DNA from: an uncultured Eubacteriales bacterium
GTDB lineage: Bacteria; Bacillota; Clostridia; Oscillospirales; Acutalibacteraceae
Assembly: GCA_910580045.1 (NCBI GenBank)
Contig: CAJTXF010000033.1
Location: 1-26,362 of the forward strand
Direction: 5' to 3'
DNA length: 26,362 nt
A program made the position numbers and the translations under genes. This document shows, one piece after another, positions 1-7,659 of this stretch. Positions within the stretch are counted from its first letter, which is position 1. Each line of letters begins with the position of its first letter. The notes under the pieces were generated by a model. It was not told the origin of the DNA. It made no database searches and saw only the letters and a program-made list of their open reading frames with translations.

Positions 1-19
1 CCCCGCCCGTAGGGCGGGG
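1..19. other. GC hairpin at the left edge
   Basis: CCCCGCCC (1-8) and GGGCGGGG (12-19) form a perfect 8-bp stem with a GTA loop. No T-run follows on the + strand. It may be a terminator for a minus-strand gene whose T-run lies outside the window, or the remains of one for an upstream gene. Nothing further is seen before the ribosome site at 130. Confidence 0.5.
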
Positions 20-141
20 GGAACACGAAAAACTCCTCGGAACGGACACTCCCTCTGAAATACCCTGTGCTTTGGAAACCAGTCCTAATCCTCTTTCTCT
101 GGGAATATAAATGGAAAAGCCCATTCCATGGAGATGATTCC

Positions 142-1878
142 TTGAAAAAACAGAGCTTCCTTTACGGCGCGGTCATCCTCACCGCCGGTATGGCTGTGGT
201 GAAGGTGATTGGCGCGGTATTCAAAATCCCCCTGCAGCATGTGATTGGCGAGTACGGCATGGGCCTGTTCAACGTGGCCTACAACTTCTATGGCCCCATA
301 TTCAGCCTGGCCACCGCCGGGTTCCCGGTGGCTGTGTCCCGGCTGGTCAGCGAGAACGCCTCCCTCTCCCGCTGGAACCATGTGCGGGCTGTGCGCGCCG
401 CGGCTTTGCCCCTGTTTCTGGGATTCGGGGTGCTGGGCACGCTGCTTATCACCCTGTTTGCCCCCCTTTACTGCCGCCGGGTTACAGGCAGCGAGTATGC
501 CATTTTCCCCATGCTGGCCCTGGCCCCGGCAGTGCTGTCTGCCTGCTGCGGAGCAGTGTACCGGGGGTATTACGAGGGCCTGCGGAACATGGCCCCCACA
601 GCTGTATCTGAAATCATTGAGGCCGCGGTCAAGCTGTGCCTGGGTCTGGGCCTTGCCTGCTATGTGGTGGAGCGGGGCGGGGAGGAGTTCGCCCGGCAGG
701 GCACTGTGCTGGGCGTGGCAGCGGAGAACGCGGACCAGGCCGGGTTCCTGACCCTGTCCTTTGCCGCCGCGGGGGCTGTGCTGGGGGTGACAGCTGGCTC
801 TATAGCCGCTGCCTTCTACCTGTTCCTCCGCTGGCGGCGGAAGGGGGACGGCATTGGCCTGCGGGCCCGGCGTCAGGCCCCGGCCGCCGGGAGCTTTGCC
901 TCCACAGCCAAGGCCCTGCTGAAAATCACCGGCCCAGTGGCCGCGGGCTCTATTGCCATGAACGCCGCCGGGCTGATTGACGCTACCTTCCTCCAGCGCC
1001 GGATTGGAGACATTATGGAGGCAGCGCCCCAGGCCCTTCTCGATTCTTACCAGGGCATGATTCCCGCCCTGTACCTGGAGCACCCGGAGGCCCTGCCCAC
1101 CTTCCTTTACGGCTGCTACACCCTGGCCATGACCCTCTACCTGCTGATTCCGGCCCTGACCCAGGCCATTGGCATGAGCGCCCTTCCCGCTGTCACCGAG
1201 GCCTGGGCCCGGGGGGACACCCCCCAGGTGCGGGAGCGCATGGAGTCTGTACTCCGGGTGACAGGGCTGGTGTGCCTGCCTGCCGGGCTGGGCCTTACTG
1301 CCCTGGCAGAGCCCATTGCCGCGCTGCTTTTCGGGGCAGGGGGCTCTGCGGAGATTGTGGCCGGGGTCCTGCGCACCCTGGGGCCAGCCTCTGTGCTGGC
1401 GGCAATCTGCACCCCCCTGTCCAGTATGCTCCAGGCAGCGGGCCGGGCGGGTCTGCCCGTAAAGCTGCTGACTGTGGCCATGGCCCTGAAAATCGGCGTG
1501 AACTGGTGCCTCTGCGGCCTGCCCCAGCTCAACATCCAGGGGGCCGGGGCAGGCACTTTGGCCTGCTACGCTTTCTACGGGGCGGGCCAGTTCCTCTGCC
1601 TGGGCCGGGTGACCGGCGTGCGCCTGCGGGCCGGGAAGCTGTTCGGCAAACCCCTGGGCTGCGCCCTGCTCTGCGGGGGCGCGGCCTGGGCCGCCTATCA
1701 GGGCCTGAGCCGCTGGGGGATGGGGAATTCCGTGGCGGTGGGGCTGTCTGTGGGCCTGGGCGGGGTGGTATATCTGGGCGGACTTTTGCTCAGCCAGGCA
1801 CTGGTAAAAAAAGATTTACTTATGTTGCCAAAAGGGGAAAAAATTGCGAAAGCCCTTGAAAAACAGGGTTGGATATGA
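142..1878 (+). CDS. SpoVB/MurJ-superfamily (MOP) polysaccharide or lipid-linked precursor flippase
   Basis: Integral membrane protein of about 578 aa with around a dozen hydrophobic segments. The N-terminus (KKQSFLYGAVILTAGM, then GAVFKIPL and GEYGMGLFN) is typical of the oligosaccharide flippase/stage V sporulation protein B family. Family members move lipid-linked sugars or peptidoglycan precursors across the membrane; SpoVB acts in spore cortex synthesis, while vegetative paralogues exist. I chose the TTG at 142 because GGAG (130-133) lies 8 nt upstream and the protein then starts MKKQSF as in homologues. The open frame extends to 67, but that extension resembles nothing and has no ribosome site. 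In clostridia spoVB commonly precedes the HU gene, as here, which favours SpoVB, but the sequence alone does not separate it from paralogues. The HU promoter -35 lies inside its 3' end. Confidence 0.85.
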   Translation: MKKQSFLYGAVILTAGMAVVKVIGAVFKIPLQHVIGEYGMGLFNVAYNFYGPIFSLATAGFPVAVSRLVSENASLSRWNHVRAVRAAALPLFLGFGVLGTLLITLFAPLYCRRVTGSEYAIFPMLALAPAVLSACCGAVYRGYYEGLRNMAPTAVSEIIEAAVKLCLGLGLACYVVERGGEEFARQGTVLGVAAENADQAGFLTLSFAAAGAVLGVTAGSIAAAFYLFLRWRRKGDGIGLRARRQAPAAGSFASTAKALLKITGPVAAGSIAMNAAGLIDATFLQRRIGDIMEAAPQALLDSYQGMIPALYLEHPEALPTFLYGCYTLAMTLYLLIPALTQAIGMSALPAVTEAWARGDTPQVRERMESVLRVTGLVCLPAGLGLTALAEPIAALLFGAGGSAEIVAGVLRTLGPASVLAAICTPLSSMLQAAGRAGLPVKLLTVAMALKIGVNWCLCGLPQLNIQGAGAGTLACYAFYGAGQFLCLGRVTGVRLRAGKLFGKPLGCALLCGGAAWAAYQGLSRWGMGNSVAVGLSVGLGGVVYLGGLLLSQALVKKDLLMLPKGEKIAKALEKQGWI

Positions 1879-1884
1879 TATGAT
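1856..1884 (+). promoter_or_regulatory. Sigma-A promoter of the HU gene
   Basis: TTGAAA (1856-1861), 17-bp spacer, TATGAT (1879-1884). The -35 and spacer overlap the last codons of the flippase gene. The predicted start is near 1891, leaving a leader of about 85 nt before the HU ATG. Confidence 0.7.
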
Positions 1885-1977
1885 TGCTAATGTCGCAGCA
1901 AAAAGGCAAGAGAGAGCCGTGAGACTATGAGTCTTTAGGAAGCGGCGGATTAAATTTTTTGGGAGGTTTCCAATCAT

Positions 1978-2259
1978 ATGAACAAGACTGAGCTTATCGC
2001 GGAAGTGGCCGAGAAAGCTGGCCTGAGTAAGAAGGACGCAGAGGCGGCGGTGAAGGCTGTGATAGACAGCGTGACCGATGCTCTTGTGGACGGAGACAAA
2101 GTGCAGCTGGTGGGTTTCGGCACTTTTGAGGTTCGGGAGCGGGCGGCTCGCTTCGGGCGGGACCCCCGGACCGGCGAGAGCATGGAGATTGCGGCTTCCA
2201 AGGCCCCGGCCTTCAAGGCTGGCCAGGCTTTGAAGGATGCCGTTAACGGCAGGAAATAA
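1978..2259 (+). CDS. hup: HU-family DNA-binding protein
   Basis: A 93-aa histone-like protein, the usual HU length (about 90 aa). It begins MNKTELIAEVAEKAGLSKKDAEAAV, the HU dimerisation helices, and carries the GFGTFEVRERAAR segment and the DPRTGE arm motif that leads into the DNA-binding beta-ribbon. It should act as a homodimer that bends and compacts nucleoid DNA. The ribosome site GGGAGG lies about 12 nt before the ATG. It has its own promoter (1856-1884) and a strong terminator right after the stop, so it is probably transcribed as a single gene at high level. No anomalies were seen. Confidence 0.97.
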   Translation: MNKTELIAEVAEKAGLSKKDAEAAVKAVIDSVTDALVDGDKVQLVGFGTFEVRERAARFGRDPRTGESMEIAASKAPAFKAGQALKDAVNGRK

Positions 2260-2267
2260 AAAAACAG

Positions 2268-2300
2268 ACGGGCCGCCTGGGCGGTCCGTTTCTTCGTTTT
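2268..2300 (+). terminator. Intrinsic terminator after HU
   Basis: ACGGGCCGCC pairs with GGCGGTCCGT (one G-U pair) across a tight loop, followed by TTCTTCGTTTT. It begins 9 nt after the HU stop. Confidence 0.85.
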
Positions 2301-2317
2301 GTGAAAGGAGCATCCAC

Positions 2318-3658
2318 ATGATTCCGCCCTGTCTGCCCGGCCCGTTTCTCGCCCGGATGGAGGCCCTGCTGGGCCGGGAATATCCCGCCTTTTGTGAGGC
2401 CTGCGCTGGCCCTGCCCTGCGGGGTGTCCGGCGCAACCCGCTGAAATGTACAGAGGAAACCCTCCTGCGCAGTCTGCCCATGGGGCTGACGCCCACGCCC
2501 TTTGCCCCCACAGCCTATTACGCGGACTGGGCCGAGGGCTTCGGCCGCCTGCCCGCCCACCACGCGGGGATGTTCTATGCCCAGGAGCCCTCCGCGGCCT
2601 CCGCCGTCACGGCCCTGGCTCCCCGGCCCGGGGAGCGGGTGCTGGACTTATGCGCCGCGCCTGGGGGCAAGTCCACCCAAATCGCCGGGGCCCTGGCCGG
2701 AAAGGGCCTGCTCTGGGCCAACGAGATTGTCCGGAGCCGGACTGGGGCCCTGCTCTCCAATTTGGAGCGGCTGGGTGTGGCTAACGCGGTGGTATCCTCC
2801 TGCCATCCCCAGACCCTCTGTGAGGGCCTGAGGGGCTTCTTCCACCGGGTGCTGGTGGACGCTCCCTGCTCTGGGGAGGGCATGTTCCGCCGGGAACCCA
2901 AGGCCGCGGAGGAGTGGAGCCCAGAGCATGTGGCCGCCTGCGCCCAGCGCCAGCGGGCGATTCTGGGCTCTGCGGCCCTGGCGGTGGCAGAGGGGGGCGT
3001 GCTGGTCTACTCCACCTGCACCTTCTCCCCGGAGGAGAACGAGGAAACAGTGGAGGCGTTTCTGACAGCCCACCCGGAGTTTATTGCCGAGGAAATCCCC
3101 GCTCCCTTTGGCCGCCCGGACAGGGACGGGGGCCTGGCCCGGCGCATCTACCCCATGGACGGGGGAGAGGGGCACTTTGTGGCCCGCTTCCGCCGGGTGG
3201 GGGAGAACCCCTGCCAGGCCGGGCGCTTTTCCCGGCAGGCGCTGCCAAAGGCCCTGGCAGAACAGGCCCAGGAGCTGTACCGGGCGCTGTTCACGGACGA
3301 GCCGCCCCAGCGCATTGCCCAGGTAAAGGAAACCCTGCTGTGCCTGCCGGAGGATTTGCCGGATTTGCGGGGGCTGGGGGTCCTGCGGGCCGGGGTGGAG
3401 CTGTGCCAGGTGCGCAAGGGCAGGTTAGAGCCTGCCCACGGCCTGTTTATGAGCCGCCAGGGCTCCCTGTGCCGGGAGGCCCTGGACTTCTCCCCTGAGA
3501 GCCGGTCGCTGGCGGCTTTCCTCAGGGGGGAGGAGCTGGACTGCCCGGGCAAGGGGTACCGGGCGGTGCTGGTCAATGGAATCACTGTTGGCTTCGGGAA
3601 AGCGGCGGGAGGGCGGCTGAAAAACCACTATCCCAAGGGCCTGCGGGATCTCCGCTAA
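2318..3658 (+). CDS. rsmF: RsmF/RsmB-type rRNA cytosine-C5 methyltransferase (NOL1/NOP2/Sun family)
   Basis: A 446-aa SAM-dependent RNA m5C methyltransferase. An N-terminal RNA-contact segment contains RRNPLK. The Rossmann domain carries the SAM loop LDLCAAPGGKS (about residues 109-119). Motif IV DAPCSGEGMF has Cys184 and motif VI STCTFSPEENE has Cys234. In this family the motif VI Cys is the nucleophile that attacks C6 of cytosine and the motif IV Cys releases the product. The C-terminal part (about 290-446) matches the RsmF-specific extension, with GVELCQVRKGRLEPAHGL. The likely target is a 16S rRNA cytosine; the exact base is not deducible. The start at 2318 is set by GAAAGGAG 7 nt upstream. 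I saw no promoter of its own, so readthrough of the HU terminator is possible. Its TAA overlaps the TAG of the convergent tmcAL. Confidence 0.92.
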   Translation: MIPPCLPGPFLARMEALLGREYPAFCEACAGPALRGVRRNPLKCTEETLLRSLPMGLTPTPFAPTAYYADWAEGFGRLPAHHAGMFYAQEPSAASAVTALAPRPGERVLDLCAAPGGKSTQIAGALAGKGLLWANEIVRSRTGALLSNLERLGVANAVVSSCHPQTLCEGLRGFFHRVLVDAPCSGEGMFRREPKAAEEWSPEHVAACAQRQRAILGSAALAVAEGGVLVYSTCTFSPEENEETVEAFLTAHPEFIAEEIPAPFGRPDRDGGLARRIYPMDGGEGHFVARFRRVGENPCQAGRFSRQALPKALAEQAQELYRALFTDEPPQRIAQVKETLLCLPEDLPDLRGLGVLRAGVELCQVRKGRLEPAHGLFMSRQGSLCREALDFSPESRSLAAFLRGEELDCPGKGYRAVLVNGITVGFGKAAGGRLKNHYPKGLRDLR

Positions 3659-4851
3659 ATTTTCACCAGCTTATGGGTGAAGTCCTCCCCCGCGGGCTGG
3701 GGGACAGGGCAGGCCAGGGCGTACATATCCTCCGCCCTGGCCCCGGCGGCAAAGACTGCCTGAGCCTCTGGGCCCAATCGGGCGAAATCCTTGGGCCTGG
3801 CCACCAGGGGCAGAGTGCCCGGAAGCTGGCGCAGCACCTGGCTGCCCCGGGGCCCCAGGCCCAGCAGCCGCAGATAGGGGGGCAGCTCTGGCAGAGGGGC
3901 CCCCAGGCCCAGAAACGCGGCCAGCACCAGCCGCCTGATTCGGGCGTGGGAGACCCGGCGGCTTTTGGCCAGGGCGTACAGCTCCTCCAGAGAGCAAGCC
4001 TCCCGGGCGGCCCGGTACAGGCGGTTTTCCAGGCCCTCGCTCACGTCCGGCAGGGCGGCGAAGTCCTCAGGCCCCATGGCCCGGAGCCTGCACAGAATGG
4101 CCCGCTCCAGGTGGGAGATGTCCGCCGGGCAGCGGCCCTGGGCCCGGGCCTCCTCCACTGCCTGCCGGGTGGCGGGGGGGATTAGCTCCCCAAAATCCTC
4201 CCCTTGGCGAATCATCTGCCGCAGCTGGCCCGCGGAGAGGAAGATACCCCCGCCGGCAGGCTCCACGGCCTGGCCGTGTCCGGCTCCCTGGCGCTGAATC
4301 GGCCGGGGCCGGATGTCCACGCCAAGACGGCAGATGGCCTTGCAGTACTCCACCCCCAGGTTGGCGTTGGGCAGGGAGAGCACAGCGGCCGCCTCACCCC
4401 CCACCAGGCTGGCCAGGGCCTGCTGGCGGCGCTGGGCGAAGCCCTCCCCCCGGTCGGGCAGGCAGGAGAGGGCCTGGGCAAAGCCGGGGGAGAGCAGGGC
4501 CTCCCCCAGGCGCAGGAGCAGTTCACCGTCCGGCGCCTCGCTGCCGAACCAGAGCTCCTCTGCCCCCAGTGCCGCTGCCAGGGCCACGCCCCCCAGGGCG
4601 AACCGCTCCGCCCCGGCGCAGGCCCAGGACAGGGGCAGCTCTGCCACCAAATCCGCGCCATAGGTGAGGGCCAGCCGGGCCCGGGACCACTTGTCCAGCA
4701 AAGCGGGGGCGGCCCGCTGGGTAAAATTGCCGCTCATCACGCAGCACACCAGCCCCCCGGCAGAGCGGGCCGCGTCCAGCAGAAGCCTGTGGCCCTGGTG
4801 CAGGGGGTCGAACTCGCAGATTATGGCGGAAACAGGGATTTTTGCGCTCAT
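3655..4851 (-). CDS. tmcAL: tRNA(Met) cytidine acetate ligase TmcAL (YlbM family)
   Basis: A 398-aa nucleotidyltransferase-superfamily enzyme. The N-terminus IICEFDPLHQGHRLLL carries the HxGH adenylate-binding motif (His18-His21), followed by CVMSGNFTQRAAPALLDKWSRARLAL and GADLVAELPL, which are characteristic of YlbM/TmcAL. Known family activity: ATP plus acetate give acetyl-AMP, which is used to form N4-acetylcytidine at the wobble position of elongator tRNA-Met. The ATG at 4851 is supported by AAGGAG 10 nt upstream; the frame stays open upstream only as an antisense shadow of the GrpB gene. It is divergent from the GrpB-GNAT gene across about 75 bp and convergent with rsmF, with stop codons overlapping by two bases and no terminator between them. 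Length is near the family norm. Confidence 0.93.
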   Translation of the reverse strand: MSAKIPVSAIICEFDPLHQGHRLLLDAARSAGGLVCCVMSGNFTQRAAPALLDKWSRARLALTYGADLVAELPLSWACAGAERFALGGVALAAALGAEELWFGSEAPDGELLLRLGEALLSPGFAQALSCLPDRGEGFAQRRQQALASLVGGEAAAVLSLPNANLGVEYCKAICRLGVDIRPRPIQRQGAGHGQAVEPAGGGIFLSAGQLRQMIRQGEDFGELIPPATRQAVEEARAQGRCPADISHLERAILCRLRAMGPEDFAALPDVSEGLENRLYRAAREACSLEELYALAKSRRVSHARIRRLVLAAFLGLGAPLPELPPYLRLLGLGPRGSQVLRQLPGTLPLVARPKDFARLGPEAQAVFAAGARAEDMYALACPVPQPAGEDFTHKLVKI

Positions 4852-4865
4852 TTCTTGAAAACTCC

Positions 4866-4894
4866 TTGAATTTGTATACAGGATATAGTATAAT
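4866..4894 (+). promoter_or_regulatory. Sigma-A promoter of the GrpB-GNAT gene
   Basis: TTGAAT (4866-4871), 17-bp spacer, TATAAT (4889-4894), in an AT-rich stretch that is also the tmcAL upstream region. No equally good promoter was seen for tmcAL on the minus strand. Confidence 0.75.
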
Positions 4895-4927
4895 ATAATA
4901 TAGGAGAAGAAAAAAGGGGGGGATGGT

Positions 4928-5929
4928 ATGTCCATTGGCCTGAAGCGGGGCACTGTGCGCCTGGAGCCCCAGGATTCGGCGTGGGGGCAGTCCGCCCGGG
5001 AGGTCATTGCCGCCCTGAGGGAGATTCTTGGGCCTGACGCCCGGGACATCCAGCATATTGGCAGCACGGCCATCCAGGGCATTTTGGCCAAGCCCATTAT
5101 TGACATTGCGGTGGGCGTGGAGGATTTGGCGCATATGCGCGGGCACGATGCGGAGCTGGCGGAAAGAGGCTTTCTGTTCCGGGGTGAGGACGTGCCCGGG
5201 CAGCTTTTGTATGTCCTGGCCGGGCCGGAGGATATCCGCACCCACCATATCCATACCGTGATTTGGGGGCAGAAGGACTGGAATAACTACATAAATTTCC
5301 GGGATTATCTCAACTGCCATCCTGATATGGCCCGGCGCTACTCCCGGCTGAAAGAGGAGCTGTGGGAAAAGTATCAGAACGACCGGGGCTCCTACACCAG
5401 AAACAAGCAGGCCTTTATTGATGAGATGCTGGCCCGGGCCGGGAATTGGAGAGCCGCGATGGAGGAAATTTCCCTGCGCGTTATGACCCGGGAGCTCTGC
5501 CACCGGCTGTTTCAAGGCTGGGAGAATGACCCGGACATCTACGCGGACATGGGGCGCTTTGGGGCCTATCATTATAACGAGGCCGCGGTCAACCGGTATT
5601 TTGATGCCAAGCAGAACGACTCCCGGGTGATGCTGGCGGTCATGAAGAAGGCTGCGCCCATTGGGGAGGTTCAGCTCAAGCAGATTGACCGGGAGAAGGG
5701 TGAGTGCACCCTGAGCATACATATGCAGAACGATGCGGTGAAGGGCCGGGGCTACGGCACCCGCGCGGAGCAGCTGGCGGTGCGGTACGCCTTTGACATG
5801 CTGGGGCTGAGGGCAGTCAACGCGGATACCATTGTTAAGAATACCCGCAGCCAGCATGTGCTGGAAAAGGTGGGCTTTCAGTATCTCAAAGAAGAGGACG
5901 GATTCCGGTATTACCGCTTACAACGGTAG
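4928..5929 (+). CDS. GrpB (UPF0157)-GNAT acetyltransferase fusion
   Basis: A 333-aa two-domain protein. Residues about 5-165 are a GrpB/UPF0157 domain of nucleotidyltransferase-like fold, with the family signature DIQHIGSTAIQGILAKPIIDI and the later segments HTVIWGQKDWNNYINFRDYL and KQAFIDEMLARA. Residues about 176-330 are a GNAT domain with the acetyl-CoA loop KGRGYGTRAEQLAVRYAF and the closing NTRSQHVLEKVGFQYL. GrpB is of unknown biochemical role; GNAT enzymes acetylate amines, and the substrate here cannot be read from sequence. The ATG at 4928 follows a G-rich AGGGGGGGA ribosome site. An out-of-frame ATG lies 5 nt earlier. It is separated from ackA by 67 bp, with no terminator seen. Confidence 0.85.
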   Translation: MSIGLKRGTVRLEPQDSAWGQSAREVIAALREILGPDARDIQHIGSTAIQGILAKPIIDIAVGVEDLAHMRGHDAELAERGFLFRGEDVPGQLLYVLAGPEDIRTHHIHTVIWGQKDWNNYINFRDYLNCHPDMARRYSRLKEELWEKYQNDRGSYTRNKQAFIDEMLARAGNWRAAMEEISLRVMTRELCHRLFQGWENDPDIYADMGRFGAYHYNEAAVNRYFDAKQNDSRVMLAVMKKAAPIGEVQLKQIDREKGECTLSIHMQNDAVKGRGYGTRAEQLAVRYAFDMLGLRAVNADTIVKNTRSQHVLEKVGFQYLKEEDGFRYYRLQR

Positions 5930-5996
5930 TTTTTGTTTTTTATTTGCCAACTCAAACTTATTATACAAATTTTTTTGCGGAAAGGAAAGAGTAAAC

Positions 5997-7205
5997 ATGA
6001 AAATTCTGGTAATCAACGCGGGCAGCTCTTCTCTGAAGTATCAGCTCATTGATATGGACGGGGAGAAGATGCTCTGCAAGGGCAACTGCGAGCGCATCGG
6101 CATGGCGGAGGGCATCTTCACCCACAAGACCGCTGACGGCCGGGAGCTCCATAAGGACGTGGACATGGCTGACCACACCGCGGCTTTCACCCAGGTGAAG
6201 GACGCGCTGCTGGATTCGGAAAAGGGCGTTGTCCACAGCCTGGACGAGGTTGCGGCCATTGGCCACCGCATCGTCCAGGGCGGCGCCCTGTTCAGCGAGT
6301 CCGTGCTGGTGGACGAGAAGGTCATTGAGGGCATTGAGAGCCTGATTCCCCTGGCCCCCCTGCACAACAAGGCCCATGTCCAGGGCATCCGGGCCTGCCG
6401 CAGCGTGTTCGGCGAGCAGGTGCCTGAGGTGGTGGTGTTTGACACCGCTTTCCACTCCACCATGCCCCAGAAAGCCTTTATGTTCAACGTGCCCTATGAG
6501 TATTATGAGAAGTACGCGGTGCGCCGCTACGGCTTCCATGGCACCTCCCACCGGTATGTGAGCGCCCGCTGCGCCCAGCTGATGGGGAAGGATATCAAGG
6601 ATATGAAGATGATTACCTGCCACCTGGGCAATGGTTCCTCCATTACCGCTGTGGACGGGGGCAAGTGCATTGACACCAGCATGGGCCTGACCCCTCTGGA
6701 CGGCTTCATGATGGGCGGCCGCACGGGTACATTGGACCCCTCGGTGGTCACCTTCATTATGGAGAAAGAGGGCCTGAGCCCTGCTGAGATGGACCAGATT
6801 ATGAATAAGAAGTCCGGCCTGCTGGGCATTTCCGGCGTTTCCAGCGATGACAGGGACGTGACCGCTGCCCGTGAGGCTGGCAACCCCCGGGCTAAGCTGG
6901 CCCATGATATTTTGGAGTATCAAATCAGCAAGTTCATCGGCGGATACATGGTGGCCCTGGGCGGCTGTGACGCCATGGTGTTTACCGCCGGTGTGGGCGA
7001 GAACCAGTGGCACCACCGCTGGGAGATTGGCAAGTATCTGGAGTTCCTGGGCGTGAAGCTGGACGAAAAGCTGAACCGGGAGATGGTGCTGGGCAAGGAA
7101 GGGAAGATTTCCACCCCGGACAGCAAGATTGAGGTGTATGTCATCCCCACCAACGAGGAACTGGTCATTGCCCGGGATACCAAAGCACTGGTGGAGGGGA
7201 AGTAA
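5997..7205 (+). CDS. ackA: Acetate kinase
   Basis: A 402-aa ASKHA-fold kinase that interconverts acetyl phosphate plus ADP with acetate plus ATP, the last step of fermentative acetate formation. Signatures are the N-terminal VINAGSSSLKYQLID, RRYGFHGTSHRYV, the phosphate loop HLGNGSSITAV, MGGRTGTLDPSVV with the catalytic Arg, and FTAGVGEN near the C-terminus. The ATG at 5997 is preceded by AAAGGAAAGAG; the frame extends upstream to 5832 but only through the end of the GrpB-GNAT gene in another frame. No pta (phosphate acetyltransferase) lies in the window, so the partner gene is elsewhere. The AT-rich 67-bp gap before it may hold a promoter, but no hexamer pair with proper spacing stands out. 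Confidence 0.97.
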   Translation: MKILVINAGSSSLKYQLIDMDGEKMLCKGNCERIGMAEGIFTHKTADGRELHKDVDMADHTAAFTQVKDALLDSEKGVVHSLDEVAAIGHRIVQGGALFSESVLVDEKVIEGIESLIPLAPLHNKAHVQGIRACRSVFGEQVPEVVVFDTAFHSTMPQKAFMFNVPYEYYEKYAVRRYGFHGTSHRYVSARCAQLMGKDIKDMKMITCHLGNGSSITAVDGGKCIDTSMGLTPLDGFMMGGRTGTLDPSVVTFIMEKEGLSPAEMDQIMNKKSGLLGISGVSSDDRDVTAAREAGNPRAKLAHDILEYQISKFIGGYMVALGGCDAMVFTAGVGENQWHHRWEIGKYLEFLGVKLDEKLNREMVLGKEGKISTPDSKIEVYVIPTNEELVIARDTKALVEGK

Positions 7206-7295
7206 GTCCCCTGACAGGCACACCCTGACAAAGATTGGTGGAGAAGCTGACTCCAGGCGGAGTCTTAGAGCTCTCTCAAAATGGATAAAATAAAG

Positions 7296-7338
7296 GAAGG
7301 CGTCCGCTCAGGCGGGCGTCTTCTCCTGTGTTTTTCAG
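7296..7338 (+). terminator. Probable terminator after ackA
   Basis: GAAGGCGTCCGC (7296-7307) pairs with GCGGGCGTCTTC (7312-7323), with two G-U pairs and a TCAG loop, followed by a T-rich stretch containing TTTTT. It lies about 90 nt past the ackA stop. The remaining 100 bp before the next promoter show no gene. Confidence 0.75.
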
Positions 7339-7440
7339 GTTTTTTCGGTTTGCATCTGGTGCCCGCTGTGGGCAGGGGCACGATATATGGGTGATTTTGT
7401 GGGGTTCTGCCTGGGAAAAACATGAAATTCTCAGAAAAGA

Positions 7441-7469
7441 TTGCAATCTTGTAACTTTTACGGTATAAT
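7441..7469 (+). promoter_or_regulatory. Sigma-A promoter of the SLH-lysozyme gene
   Basis: TTGCAA (7441-7446), 17-bp spacer, consensus TATAAT (7464-7469). The predicted start is near 7476, so the transcript has a 5' leader of about 184 nt. Confidence 0.8.
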
Positions 7470-7475
7470 GTACGC

Positions 7476-7641
7476 AGAATAGTTAACGCAGTTCAAAAGA
7501 GGCGTAGCCCCTTTTGAACCCGGCGGCGTGGGTATGCCCGCGCCAAGCGCGTTTACTATAAGCCCCGGCCCCGGGCGGTCAAAACGCCTGGCGGTGTACT
7601 GGCAGATATGGTAACGAGGGGTCACTATAAGCAGCTTTTTT
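7476..7641 (+). promoter_or_regulatory. Long structured 5' leader of the SLH-lysozyme mRNA, unknown class
   Basis: Seen directly: a 9-bp hairpin GTTCAAAAG/CTTTTGAAC (7491-7499 with 7511-7519) with an inner GGC/GCC; a GC-rich hairpin at about 7522-7543; a third stem GCGTTT/AAACGC (7549-7554 with 7582-7587); and the 9-mer ACTATAAGC present twice (7555-7563 and 7624-7632). A run of seven T (7635-7641) abuts the ribosome site GGAGG. The length and successive stems suggest a regulatory RNA. It does not show the conserved blocks of the c-di-AMP (ydaO), c-di-GMP, cobalamin or SAM riboswitches as I know them. Confidence 0.45.
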
Positions 7642-7659
7642 TGGAGGTACATAGGTATT

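Noticed and set aside
67..141. N-terminal extension of the flippase gene from 67
   Set aside because: The 25 extra codons have no ribosome site and no similarity to the family. The TTG at 142 has GGAG at 8 nt and gives the expected N-terminus.
4523..5857. A 444-codon minus-strand frame spanning tmcAL and the GrpB-GNAT gene
   Set aside because: It overlaps two well-supported genes in other frames and has no ribosome site or recognisable motif.
7476..7641. c-di-AMP (ydaO/yuaA) riboswitch before the surface lysozyme gene
   Set aside because: Context would fit, but the conserved ydaO segments, such as GGGGTGAA and AGCTAACCTCGTA, are not present.
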